A DNA stretch of 64,000 nt from an uncultured Oscillospiraceae bacterium (lineage in GTDB: Bacteria > Bacillota > Clostridia > Oscillospirales > Acutalibacteraceae). Of this stretch, positions 34,836 to 43,190 are shown piece by piece. How positions within the stretch are numbered: position 1 is the stretch's first letter; each line of letters starts with the position of its first letter. The notes under the pieces were generated by a model. It worked only from the letters and a program-made list of their open reading frames with translations. It made no database searches and was not told the origin of the DNA. Location of the stretch: contig URPR01000002.1 of assembly GCA_900549775.1 (NCBI GenBank), forward strand, positions 1 through 64,000, written 5' to 3'. The position numbers and the translations under genes are program-made.

Positions 34836-36917
34836 ATGGCAAGACAGGTTTCACTTGATTTAACGAGAAATATCGGCATTATGGCTCATATTGATGCCGG
34901 TAAAACTACTACAACAGAACGTATACTGTTTTATACAGGAGTTAACCATAAAATCGGCGAAACACATGACGGAGCTGCTACCATGGACTGGATGGCTCAA
35001 GAGCAAGAACGTGGAATCACTATAACTTCCGCTGCGACAACTTGCTTCTGGAAAAACCATCGTATAAATATTATAGATACCCCAGGCCACGTTGACTTTA
35101 CTGTTGAAGTTGAAAGGTCACTGAGGGTGTTGGACGGTTCAGTTACAGTGCTTTGCGCAAAGGGTGGCGTTGAACCACAATCTGAAACAGTTTGGCGTCA
35201 AGCTGATAAATACGGCGTTCCGCGTATGGTTTACGTTAACAAGATGGACATTATGGGAGCAGACTTCTATAATGTTGTAAAGATGATGAAAGAGCGCCTT
35301 AAATGCAATGCTGTGCCAATTCAGTTGCCGATAGGTTCAGAAGACACTTTCAAGGGTCTTATTGACTTAGTTGAAATGAAGGCCTACGTTTACTACGATG
35401 ACCTTGGAAAAGATATCAGAGTAGAAGACATTCCGGAGGACATGAGGGAACTTGCGGAAAAATATCATACAGAAATGATGGAGCATGTTGCAGAACAAGA
35501 CGATGCGCTTTTTGAAAAGTATTTGGAGGGCGAAAAGCTTTCAGAACAAGAGATAAAAGATTGCATCAGAAAAGCAACTTTGGCAAATAAAATGGTTCCA
35601 GTAACTTGCGGAACATCTTATAGGAATAAAGGTGTTCAAAAGCTGCTTGATGCTATTGTAGACTATATGCCAGCTCCTACAGATGTTCCGGCGATAAAGG
35701 GTGTTGACCCTGATACCAACGAGGAGGTCGAAAGACATTCATCTGACGATGAACCATTTTCAGCGTTGGCATTTAAAATTGCAACGGACCCATTTGTTGG
35801 AAAACTCTGCTTCTTTAGAGTTTACTCCGGTACTGTAAGTGCGGGCTCTACGGTGTACAACTCAACTAAAGACAACAATGAGCGTTTGGGCAGAATTCTA
35901 CAAATGCATGCAAATCACCGCCAAGATATAGACACAGTTTATGCGGGTGATATTGCGGCTGCAGTTGGACTTAAAAATACAACCACAGGTGATACATTAT
36001 GTACTGAAAAGGCACCTGTTATATTGGAGTCTATGGAATTCCCTGAACCTGTTATCAGAGTTGCTATAGAGCCGAAAACAAAAGCTGGACAAGAAAAAAT
36101 GGGAATAGCTTTAGCTAAATTAGCTGAAGAAGACCCAACTTTCAAAGCTTATACAGATGAAGAAACAGGCCAAACCATCATAGCAGGTATGGGCGAGCTT
36201 CATTTGGAGATTATAGTTGATAGGCTTTTGCGTGAATTTAAAGTAGAAGCAAATGTTGGTAAGCCACAGGTTGCATATAAAGAAACTATCAGAAAATCAG
36301 CAGATGTCGATAACAAGTATGCAAGACAGTCCGGTGGACGTGGCCAATATGGACATGTTAAGATTAAAATTGAGCCGAACCCAACTAAAGGTTATGAATT
36401 TGTTAACAATATTGTTGGAGGTGTTATTCCGAAAGAATACATCCCAGCTGTTGACCAAGGTATCAGAGGAGCAATGCTTTCTGGTGTTTTAGCAGGCTAT
36501 AATGTTGTTGATGTTAAAGTTACACTGTACGATGGATCTTACCATGAAGTTGACTCATCTGAAATGGCCTTTAAGATTGCAGGTTCTATGGCATTTAAAG
36601 AAGCTATGAGAAAAGCAGATCCGGTATTGCTTGAACCTATTATGAAGGTATCGGTAATAGTTCCTGAAGAATACATGGGTGATGTTATAGGGGATTTAAA
36701 TTCTCGTCGTGGTATGATTCAAGGAATGGAAGCGATCTCAGGAGCACAAAGAATAAATGCGCATGTGCCTTTATCTGAAATGTTTGGCTATGCAACTGAC
36801 ATGAGATCGAAGACTCAGGGTAGAGGTCAATACACTATGGAACCTAGTCATTATGCAGAAGTTCCGAAATCAGTTTCTGAAAGTATCATTTCAGCTAGGA
36901 CGAAAAAGCCTGATTAA
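34836..36917 (+). CDS. fusA: elongation factor G
   Basis: GTPase that drives ribosomal translocation; 693 aa, standard length. G motifs: AHIDAGKTTTTE (about residues 17-28), DTPGH (about 82-86), NKMD (about 136-139). Domain IV carries GGRGQYGHVKIKIEP. AGAAAGGAGA precedes the ATG. Third conserved gene of the str operon, followed by tuf. Confidence 0.98.
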   Translation: MARQVSLDLTRNIGIMAHIDAGKTTTTERILFYTGVNHKIGETHDGAATMDWMAQEQERGITITSAATTCFWKNHRINIIDTPGHVDFTVEVERSLRVLDGSVTVLCAKGGVEPQSETVWRQADKYGVPRMVYVNKMDIMGADFYNVVKMMKERLKCNAVPIQLPIGSEDTFKGLIDLVEMKAYVYYDDLGKDIRVEDIPEDMRELAEKYHTEMMEHVAEQDDALFEKYLEGEKLSEQEIKDCIRKATLANKMVPVTCGTSYRNKGVQKLLDAIVDYMPAPTDVPAIKGVDPDTNEEVERHSSDDEPFSALAFKIATDPFVGKLCFFRVYSGTVSAGSTVYNSTKDNNERLGRILQMHANHRQDIDTVYAGDIAAAVGLKNTTTGDTLCTEKAPVILESMEFPEPVIRVAIEPKTKAGQEKMGIALAKLAEEDPTFKAYTDEETGQTIIAGMGELHLEIIVDRLLREFKVEANVGKPQVAYKETIRKSADVDNKYARQSGGRGQYGHVKIKIEPNPTKGYEFVNNIVGGVIPKEYIPAVDQGIRGAMLSGVLAGYNVVDVKVTLYDGSYHEVDSSEMAFKIAGSMAFKEAMRKADPVLLEPIMKVSVIVPEEYMGDVIGDLNSRRGMIQGMEAISGAQRINAHVPLSEMFGYATDMRSKTQGRGQYTMEPSHYAEVPKSVSESIISARTKKPD

Positions 36918-36932
36918 TTTTTGTTAAACCTA

Positions 36933-36961
36933 TTGATTTTTTATATGTTAATTGATAGAAT
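36933..36961 (+). promoter_or_regulatory. internal promoter for tuf
   Basis: TTGATT (36933-36938), 17-base spacer, TAGAAT (36956-36961), in the 97-base gap between fusA and tuf. It would let EF-Tu be made above the operon level. Confidence 0.5.
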
Positions 36962-37014
36962 GTAAACATTGGGAAATATTTTTACATTACTGTAAACAAG
37001 GGAGGAAAAAACTA

Positions 37015-38217
37015 ATGGCAAAAGCAAAATTTGAAAGAAGTAAGCCGCATATTAATATCGGTACAATTGGTCACGTTGACCACGGTAAGACCACTCTTAC
37101 AGCGGCAATTACTAAGGTATTGAACCTAAAGGGAGACTCAGAATTTGTTGATTATGCAAATATCGATAAAGCTCCTGAAGAAAGAGAACGTGGTATTACC
37201 ATAAATACTGCGCATGTTGAGTATCAAACAGCAACTCGTCACTATGCACACGTTGACTGTCCTGGACATGCTGACTACGTTAAAAACATGATTACTGGTG
37301 CAGCACAAATGGACGGAGCTATCCTGGTAGTTTCTGCAGCAGACGGTCCGATGCCTCAGACGAGAGAACACATTCTTTTAGCTCGTCAAGTTGGTGTTCC
37401 ATACATTGTAGTATTCATGAACAAGACAGACCAAGTTGATGATGAAGAATTATTAGATTTAGTTGAAATGGAAATCCGTGAACTTTTAAACGAGTATGGT
37501 TTCCCTGGTGACGAAACTCCAATTATAAAGGGTTCAGCTTTAAAGGTATTGGAATCAAGTTCGACAGATCCATCAGCTCCAGAATACAAATGTGTTCTTG
37601 ACTTAATGGATGCAGTTGATAAATTTATTCCTACACCGGAAAGGAAATCAGATTTACCTTTCTTGATGCCAATTGAAGACGTTATGACGATTTCAGGTCG
37701 TGGAACGGTTGTTACAGGTAGAGTTGAACGTGGACAACTTAAAGCAGGCGACGAAGTTGAAATAGTTGGCTTAACAGAAGAGCGCAAGAAAACAGTTGTT
37801 ACGAGCATGGAAATGTTCCGTAAGACTCTAGACTATTGTGAAGCAGGAGATAACGTTGGTGCATTGCTTCGTGGTGTTCAAAGGGATGAAATCGAAAGAG
37901 GTCAAGTTCTTGCAAAACCAGGAACAATCAATCCTCACACCAAGTTCAAAGGTCAAGTTTATATCTTGACTAAAGAAGAAGGTGGACGTCATACTCCATT
38001 CTTCAACAATTACCGTCCACAGTTCTATTTCAGAACTACAGACGTAACGGGTGTCATTAAGCTTCCGGAAGGAACTGAAATGTGCATGCCTGGTGATAAT
38101 GTTGTTATGGACGTTGAGCTCATTACACCTATCGCAATTGAAGAAGGTCTACGTTTTGCTATTCGTGAAGGTGGACGTACTGTAGGATCAGGTGTTGTTA
38201 CAGCTATTAATGGCTAA
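37015..38217 (+). CDS. tuf: elongation factor Tu
   Basis: GTPase that delivers aminoacyl-tRNA to the ribosome; 400 aa from the ATG at 37015 (GGGAGGAAA upstream, start AKAKFERSKPHINIGTIGH). Motifs: GHVDHGKTT (about 19-27), DCPGHADY (about 81-88), NKTD (about 136-139); the last position of the canonical NKCD segment is kept. A strong terminator follows. No second tuf copy is seen in the window. Confidence 0.98.
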   Translation: MAKAKFERSKPHINIGTIGHVDHGKTTLTAAITKVLNLKGDSEFVDYANIDKAPEERERGITINTAHVEYQTATRHYAHVDCPGHADYVKNMITGAAQMDGAILVVSAADGPMPQTREHILLARQVGVPYIVVFMNKTDQVDDEELLDLVEMEIRELLNEYGFPGDETPIIKGSALKVLESSSTDPSAPEYKCVLDLMDAVDKFIPTPERKSDLPFLMPIEDVMTISGRGTVVTGRVERGQLKAGDEVEIVGLTEERKKTVVTSMEMFRKTLDYCEAGDNVGALLRGVQRDEIERGQVLAKPGTINPHTKFKGQVYILTKEEGGRHTPFFNNYRPQFYFRTTDVTGVIKLPEGTEMCMPGDNVVMDVELITPIAIEEGLRFAIREGGRTVGSGVVTAING

Positions 38218-38231
38218 AGTATAATAATTAA

Positions 38232-38263
38232 AAATAACCCATCTTTTTAAAGGTGGGTTATTT
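38232..38263 (+). terminator. terminator of the str operon
   Basis: AAATAACCCATCTTT pairs with AGGTGGGTTATTT (one wobble), followed by an uninterrupted T-run, 15 bases after tuf. Confidence 0.88.
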
Positions 38264-38350
38264 TTTTATAGATAAAAAAAATTTTGATGATTCAATGTTA
38301 ACTTTTGTATGATACACAGGGGACATTAACGTAATGGGGAAGAAAATCTT

Positions 38351-38887
38351 TTAAATGCCTAAATAATTGCACAGCTTTAGTACTGCTATTTGAGTTTTTG
38401 CATCTTCTATTTCATTACTCAAAACCATCTTTTTGGCATCTGAAATTGGAATTTTTTCTATATTTAAAAATTCGTCTTCATCCGGGCATATTTCGCCGAA
38501 ACTTTTTACTTTACAAAAATATAAATGTATTATTTCTGAACACCAACCAGGGCTGGATAACATTTTCCCTAAACTAATATAATCTTCTCCAACAGCACCG
38601 GTTTCTTCTTTTAATTCCCTTTTTCCTTCTTCTAAAGGGTCTTTGCCTTCTTCCAGTGTTCCTGCTGGCAGTTCTAGCAACACCTTAGAAAATGGATACC
38701 GGTATTGCTTTACAAAAAGTAATTCGTCATTCTCTGTGAGAGCCGCTATGCACACACCGCCTCTGTGGCGCACTACCTCTCTTTTAGCCTTTTTGCCGTT
38801 TACAAGCTCTACTTGTGCAACAGAAACTTTTATCAAGTTCCCATCAAATTTAACACTTTCGCTTAAAGTTTTTTCATTTAATTCCAT
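38351..38887 (-). CDS. Nudix hydrolase, ADP-ribose pyrophosphatase type
   Basis: Predicted to hydrolyse ADP-ribose or a similar nucleoside diphosphate derivative; 178 aa, like Bacillus NudF. The Nudix box runs from Gly76 (AGTLEEGKDP) to RELKEETGA (90-98). The REL-x-EE-x-G core with the catalytic Glu residues is intact, but the Glu expected at position 7 of the box is Lys82. VKQYRYPF (about 59-66) and LPAG are typical of ADP-ribose enzymes. It is transcribed divergently from the M14 peptidase gene. Confidence 0.88.
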   Translation of the reverse strand: MELNEKTLSESVKFDGNLIKVSVAQVELVNGKKAKREVVRHRGGVCIAALTENDELLFVKQYRYPFSKVLLELPAGTLEEGKDPLEEGKRELKEETGAVGEDYISLGKMLSSPGWCSEIIHLYFCKVKSFGEICPDEDEFLNIEKIPISDAKKMVLSNEIEDAKTQIAVLKLCNYLGI

Positions 38888-39014
38888 ATTGAAATTCGTT
38901 CTCCTTCACCAAACAGTAAATAAATGTATATTTTATTATTAACGTAATTTTAACATTAAGAATTTAAATATACAAGTTTATATTACATATATTTTTGAGG
39001 TGAAGGAGTAGATT

Positions 39015-39920
39015 ATGTTTTATCAAAGAATGACCGATAATTTTTTCGATCAAAAAAATCGTGAAAGCTTTATTTATGAGTTAAAAGAAAAATATCCGTT
39101 TGTTAAAGTTGGGACGCTCTGTAAAAGTTACTGTGGTAGAGATATACATTACATAAAGCTAGGCAGCGAGCAAAATGAAGTTCTTATGGTGGGTGGAGTG
39201 CACGGCATGGAATGGCTAACAAGCCTATTGCTGCTCACATTTATAGAAAAGGTCGGTTTTTGTAAGTCGAATGGCTTAAAGCTACACAATGTAGATGTTT
39301 CTAGTTTTCTTGGAAAACAAGGAATATTTGTCGTGCCTTGCTTAAACCCTGATGGAACGGAGATTAGTATACACGGCTCAAAAAGTGCTAAAAATTATCA
39401 AAATTTAGTTGATGCTGTAAGTAGAGGTAACACTAAAACTTGGCAGGCAAATGCAAGAGGAGTAGACTTAAACCATAACTTTGATGCCGGCTGGAAACAG
39501 CTTCATGAACTTGAAATTAAAAATGGTATTACTTGTCCGGCACCAACGCGATATGGCGGGAAATGCCCTGAAAGCGAAACGGAAACGAGGATTTTAACAG
39601 AACTTTGCTTAAAACGAAATTTTCGATACGCAATTGCGTTTCATAGCCAAGGTGAAGAAATTTATTGGAAATACGGAGAAAACGAGCCTGAATGCTCATT
39701 TTTAATGGGTAAAATTCTTTCTCAAACCAGTGGCTACAAACTTTCTTCTCCGGAAGGTTTAGCTGTCGGTGGAGGCTTTAAGGATTGGTTCATAAAAACG
39801 TTTAACAAACCCGGGTTTACAATAGAAATAGGCAAAGGAAAAAATCCATTGCCTATAAGTGATTTCGATTCAATATACAAAAAATTAGAAAAAATGCTTA
39901 CGATTTCCTTGACACTCTAA
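39015..39920 (+). CDS. M14 family zinc carboxypeptidase
   Basis: Zinc peptidase of 301 aa. Ligands are in HGME (His63, Glu66) and FHSQG (His210); catalytic Glu271 is in FTIEIGKG. RGVDLNHNF (148-156) supplies substrate-binding Arg/Asn. There is no signal peptide, so it should be cytosolic. The type resembles gamma-D-glutamyl-diamino acid peptidases (compare YqgT/ENP1-like), which cut peptidoglycan peptides in sporulation or recycling. AGGTGAAGGAG lies before the ATG. It converges on the accessory island, ending 3 bases from the biotin-ligase-like gene; a part in peptide trimming there is only a possibility. Confidence 0.88.
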   Translation: MFYQRMTDNFFDQKNRESFIYELKEKYPFVKVGTLCKSYCGRDIHYIKLGSEQNEVLMVGGVHGMEWLTSLLLLTFIEKVGFCKSNGLKLHNVDVSSFLGKQGIFVVPCLNPDGTEISIHGSKSAKNYQNLVDAVSRGNTKTWQANARGVDLNHNFDAGWKQLHELEIKNGITCPAPTRYGGKCPESETETRILTELCLKRNFRYAIAFHSQGEEIYWKYGENEPECSFLMGKILSQTSGYKLSSPEGLAVGGGFKDWFIKTFNKPGFTIEIGKGKNPLPISDFDSIYKKLEKMLTISLTL

Positions 39921-39923
39921 ATG

Positions 39924-40559
39924 CTACTCATCTACGCATAAGCCCGGGTTTATCTTGTGCATGTATTTGTAAGTTAAATAAAGCGGACTCATTTCTAATA
40001 GCTTATCGATTTCCTTTAAAATGCAACAAACCAAATGAGTACGATTTATATGATTTTTGCATTTTTCTTCCAGAGATGTAGAAATATACTTGAGTTTGCT
40101 GTTCGGTTTATTCACACCGTTAACTTTTATGCTTATTTCCACTATTGTGTATTTGAAATTTTCTCTGCTGTTGCCTTCAAAATGCTCTACTTTGATTTTG
40201 CTAACCATTTTTTCATCTATTAATATATAATTCGGCCAGCGAATGCTAGTTTTAAGGCCCGAAACTTTGTCTATTGCGTTTGCAACCGCTAGTGGCAAAA
40301 TTATCGACAACAGCTTTAAATCGAGATTTATATTTTTAATCACGACAGTCATATGTACATAGGTATTCTTATGGGGGAAGTCGAAACTCTTTTCAGCTTC
40401 CATTTTATTGTTAGAGATTATTACCGCATTGCCATTGAGTTTATTTTTCTGTATCAATTTTTTTGCCATTTCGTTTGTCGATTTTACTTTAGAAAAATAA
40501 AAAACTTTTTTAAATTTATTAGTTGCATTTTTTATTAAATTTATATTGTAGTGAAACAT
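39924..40559 (-). CDS. degenerate biotin/lipoate ligase-fold protein
   Basis: A 211-aa protein resembling biotin-protein ligase. It keeps KSTNEMAKKL (residues 26-35), a hydrophobic segment LLSIILPLAVANAI (83-96) and RWPNYILID (107-115, normally KWPNDI). The GRGR biotinoyl-AMP loop expected near residues 50-58 is replaced by NKMEAEKSF, and the Asp of WPND is Tyr111. Lys117 may match the conserved Lys of the K-aGIL-E block. Biotin activation therefore looks lost. It is last in a unit with an acyl carrier protein and a tandem acetyltransferase, so it may bind or transfer another acyl group. Fold assignment is by eye. Confidence 0.6.
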   Translation of the reverse strand: MFHYNINLIKNATNKFKKVFYFSKVKSTNEMAKKLIQKNKLNGNAVIISNNKMEAEKSFDFPHKNTYVHMTVVIKNINLDLKLLSIILPLAVANAIDKVSGLKTSIRWPNYILIDEKMVSKIKVEHFEGNSRENFKYTIVEISIKVNGVNKPNSKLKYISTSLEEKCKNHINRTHLVCCILKEIDKLLEMSPLYLTYKYMHKINPGLCVDE

Positions 40560-40584
40560 ACAGTAGCTCTTTTCTTAAATAATT

Positions 40585-40818
40585 TTATTTATATTCTTCT
40601 ATAATCCTAACTACGTCATTTATTGTTTTCATTTCTGCAAATTTTTCCGGTTCTATCATTATACCGAACTTTTCCTCAATTAAATCGAACATTTCTAATA
40701 TATTTAATGAATCCAACCCCACATCTTTAATTAAAGACGCATCTCCCGGAATTTCGGTCCCGTCTGTTTCGAGTAGTTTGCCAATTTCTTCTCTTATAAT
40801 TTTTTCGGTTTGGTTCAA
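40585..40818 (-). CDS. acyl carrier protein
   Basis: A 77-aa carrier protein with the phosphopantetheine site GLDSLN (Ser37) and the helix pattern IIREEIGKLL ... LIEEKFGIMI ... VVRIIEEYK. It starts at TTG with AAGGAGTG upstream. It does not lie with fatty-acid synthesis genes but between a tandem GNAT gene and a degenerate biotin-ligase-fold gene, so it is probably a specialised carrier rather than the housekeeping AcpP. The cargo is unknown. Confidence 0.88.
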   Translation of the reverse strand: MNQTEKIIREEIGKLLETDGTEIPGDASLIKDVGLDSLNILEMFDLIEEKFGIMIEPEKFAEMKTINDVVRIIEEYK

Positions 40819-40840
40819 ATCATATCACTCCTTAGAAATT

Positions 40841-41713
40841 TTAAGTTAAGTTCAATTTCATCTCAAACTCGTACTTTTTATGTTTGTAAGAGTCTTTGAA
40901 ATACAATGAAATAAACCTCATCACTCTTGGATTTTCTACGCTTACAGCACATATGCCTTCCTTGTCACGCAACTTTGTTAGTTGAATTTTCATTGCTTGA
41001 TTAAAAAGTGAAAGTCCAAGCGCAGAATTTCTGTAGTTTGGGTAAACGAAAAACGATCTATAAAGTACCATATTTCCTGGCGCTAACAGTCCGCTTATCC
41101 AGGCAATTATTTTCTCGTTGTTTTCCACCGCAAAAATTGAATTCACATGTTCTAAGTTATATTCGTTAGCAAAAGGAGATAAACCTTCCGGATACATTAA
41201 GTTTTCTTCAGCTTTTACTTTATCTATCAAAGTTTTTTCAGTTTCCTCAAAAGGTAAAAACTTAATATTTTCAAATGGGTTTTTGCTAATCAAACATGAT
41301 TTTACTATATTACTACCATTCAAAATTTCTTCTGGGTTAAATTTATAGACATTAGTGAGTATTTCAGGTTCAATGAACCCCTTTTGGGAAAGAAAATTCT
41401 GTAAAATTTCTATGGACTCTTTAGATGAAACGATATTTAACCTTACAACCTTGCAACTTTTGTTTTTCAATGCAGCAATTAAATTTTCTAAAAGTAATGT
41501 GCCTGCGCCACGGTTTCTAAAGAATTTTGAAACGAAGAATATTTTTATGTCCCACTGTGAGGACAACTTTAAATTTTTTTTAGCCAAAATTGCACCACAG
41601 GGGAAGTTTTCCATTTTAGCACCAAACGCTACAGTATCATCATCTATAGTATTGTTTACTGTAAAATTTCTGTATTCGTCTAAGTCGTCACGATTTATTC
41701 TTTCAATTTGCAT
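40841..41713 (-). CDS. tandem GNAT acetyltransferase
   Basis: A 290-aa protein with two GNAT-like halves. The first (1-130) has the acetyl-CoA motif RNRGAG (66-71). The second (about 145-290) has YRNSALGLSLF in the same place, lacking the normal Gly pattern, so only the first half may bind acyl-CoA. It opens a transcription unit with ACP 22 bases downstream, and has a strong promoter at 41766-41794. GNAT proteins acting on carrier-protein or peptide substrates are known in several pathways; the substrate here is unknown. Confidence 0.8.
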   Translation of the reverse strand: MQIERINRDDLDEYRNFTVNNTIDDDTVAFGAKMENFPCGAILAKKNLKLSSQWDIKIFFVSKFFRNRGAGTLLLENLIAALKNKSCKVVRLNIVSSKESIEILQNFLSQKGFIEPEILTNVYKFNPEEILNGSNIVKSCLISKNPFENIKFLPFEETEKTLIDKVKAEENLMYPEGLSPFANEYNLEHVNSIFAVENNEKIIAWISGLLAPGNMVLYRSFFVYPNYRNSALGLSLFNQAMKIQLTKLRDKEGICAVSVENPRVMRFISLYFKDSYKHKKYEFEMKLNLT

Positions 41714-41765
41714 AAACTCACCTCTTTATGCCGATGATTTATAATTCTATAAACGAACAATATGT

Positions 41766-41794
41766 ATTATACAATAAAAAAAAGCCATTTGCAA
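41766..41794 (-). promoter_or_regulatory. sigma-A-type promoter for the GNAT-ACP-ligase-like unit
   Basis: On the minus strand TTGCAA (41789-41794), 17-base spacer, perfect TATAAT (41766-41771), 53 bases before the GNAT start codon and after the radical SAM terminator. Confidence 0.65.
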
Positions 41795-41808
41795 TAAATA
41801 TTTAATAT

Positions 41809-41856
41809 AAAAGCTCAATAACACTAAGTTAGTAATGTTAGTGTTGTTGAGCTTTT
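41809..41856 (-). terminator. terminator after the radical SAM gene
   Basis: A 19-bp inverted repeat (AAAAGCTCAATAACACTAA against its near-perfect complement) with a 10-base loop, just after the radical SAM gene. It separates the RiPP unit from the GNAT-ACP unit, although some read-through is possible. Confidence 0.75.
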
Positions 41857-41867
41857 ACAGTAAGAGC

Positions 41868-42890
41868 CTACTTGTAGTTGCAGTAGATATTTTCATATTT
41901 ATTATCTGTAGTAAAATAGCTCATTTGCCTGCATCCGCCCGCGCAAATAGGCCCCATATCGCAACCTTTGCATTTTCCTGCTAACATATACGGTGTGAAG
42001 TCTCTATTGTACGCGAATGCCCCTTCTCTATTCCAAATTTCTTTTAAAGTATTTTTCCTAAGGTTTCCTTCTATGAACGAATCGTCTTGCAATGATTCAC
42101 AGCCTTTTACGTTGCCCACGCTGTCTATACCAATAACGTACTTTCCGGCCCCGCAGCCCATCCATTTTACTTCTTCTTCAGGTTCATAACCTCTTATATA
42201 GTACTCGTTTTCGTCGTAGTAGCCTATACAATCTCCTGCAACTGTATAAATTTTTCTTTCTTGTGCTTTATCCCTTACGAATTTGGTTAGGTATGACATC
42301 CGGTTAGGAGAAATAAGTAAATTTTTGTTATCTCTGGCGTTCCCCATAGGAGAGGCTATTTGTATTTGCCACGATGCAACTTTATTGTCAAGAAAAAGTT
42401 TATACATGTCTTCTAATTCATCTATGTTTAAGTCCGTAACAGTTGTAACTACCCCTATTGGCATATTTTCTTCTCTTAGTCGCTTCATAGCCTTAAGAAC
42501 ATGCTCAAAAGAAGCTGGATTTCTTCTTATAGTGTTGTGAGTTTTTTCCAGACCATCTACAGAAAAGTACACTTGGCAAATGCCGGAATCCTTTATTTGC
42601 CTAAATTGCTCATCATTCAAATTAAACCCGTTTGTAATTATATTTACCTTCACGCCGTTATCAACAAACTTACGTGAAATTTTATCCCAATCTTCTTTTA
42701 AAAATATTTCTCCGCCTATAAGCGTGATTTGTTCGAGACCCATATCTATCAGTTGTTGAGCAATATTTAAGCACTCTTCTATAGTTAATTCGTTTTCACG
42801 TGCTTTTCCTGCTCTTGATCCACAATGCATACAGTTCATATTGCACTTTAAAGTCGTTTCCCAAACGGCTTGTCTTGGATAATACTTCAT
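41868..42890 (-). CDS. radical SAM/SPASM enzyme, probable RiPP maturase
   Basis: Enzyme of 340 aa. Residues 16-23 hold the CxxxCxxC [4Fe-4S] site (CNMNCMHC), with GGE at 59-61. A C-terminal SPASM region binds auxiliary clusters through Cys246, Cys264, Cys307, Cys310, Cys316, Cys320 and Cys337 (CGAGKYVIGIDSVGNVKGC; CKGCDMGPICAGGC). It starts WETTLKCNMNCMHCGSRAGK, a form common among peptide-modifying SPASM enzymes. It lies 105 bases after two genes with nitrile-hydratase-like leaders, so a precursor peptide is the likely substrate. The modification (thioether, C-C bond, epimerisation) cannot be told from sequence. Confidence 0.85.
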   Translation of the reverse strand: MKYYPRQAVWETTLKCNMNCMHCGSRAGKARENELTIEECLNIAQQLIDMGLEQITLIGGEIFLKEDWDKISRKFVDNGVKVNIITNGFNLNDEQFRQIKDSGICQVYFSVDGLEKTHNTIRRNPASFEHVLKAMKRLREENMPIGVVTTVTDLNIDELEDMYKLFLDNKVASWQIQIASPMGNARDNKNLLISPNRMSYLTKFVRDKAQERKIYTVAGDCIGYYDENEYYIRGYEPEEEVKWMGCGAGKYVIGIDSVGNVKGCESLQDDSFIEGNLRKNTLKEIWNREGAFAYNRDFTPYMLAGKCKGCDMGPICAGGCRQMSYFTTDNKYENIYCNYK

Positions 42891-42907
42891 ATAATAAACT
42901 CCTTACT

Positions 42908-42977
42908 AAAAAAGGAAATAAAATACGGCAAAACTAAAGTTGAAAGACATTTAACAGCTGTATTTTAATTTCCTTTT
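42908..42977 (-). promoter_or_regulatory. attenuator-like hairpin between precursor genes and radical SAM gene
   Basis: On the minus strand, about 17 bp (AAAAGGAAATtAAAATAC against GTATTTTATTTCCTTTT, one bulge) close a 33-base loop and run into a T7 tract, 11 bases before the radical SAM start region. This is the shape of a Rho-independent terminator inside an operon and would make precursor mRNA exceed enzyme mRNA. Confidence 0.65.
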
Positions 42978-42995
42978 ATTCAATTTATAAATGCT

Positions 42996-43187
42996 TTATT
43001 TTTGTGGCAACAAAACGTGCATATCGTCAGGTTTGTCCTCAAAAACTTGCACTTTTACATCTTCCGGAAATTCTATCCCTATATTTTTTAATGTAGATTT
43101 TGCGTCTTTTAAAAGATTTTCTCTGAAATTCTTATCATTATCAGCTTTCTCTACCATTTTCTCATAAATCGCTTTCATGTCTAACAT
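42996..43187 (-). CDS. stand-alone nitrile-hydratase-like leader peptide (NHLP), no core
   Basis: A 63-aa protein that matches the NHLP/TOMM leader fold along its whole length: KADNDKNFRENLLKDAKST, then the strand-rich FPEDVKVQVFEDKPDDMHV and the terminal VLLPQK. It stops where leader-core precursors continue into a GG cleavage site and core peptide. It lies 3 bases downstream of the full precursor gene, with its own AGGAGG. It could be a decoy or carrier for the enzyme, a regulator, or a precursor that has lost its core. Family assignment is by pattern. Confidence 0.78.
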   Translation of the reverse strand: MLDMKAIYEKMVEKADNDKNFRENLLKDAKSTLKNIGIEFPEDVKVQVFEDKPDDMHVLLPQK

Positions 43188-43190
43188 AAT

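Noticed and set aside
42891..42995. A small gene between the NHLP peptide and the radical SAM gene
   Set aside because: The space is filled by the attenuator-like hairpin and holds no frame with a start and ribosome site.
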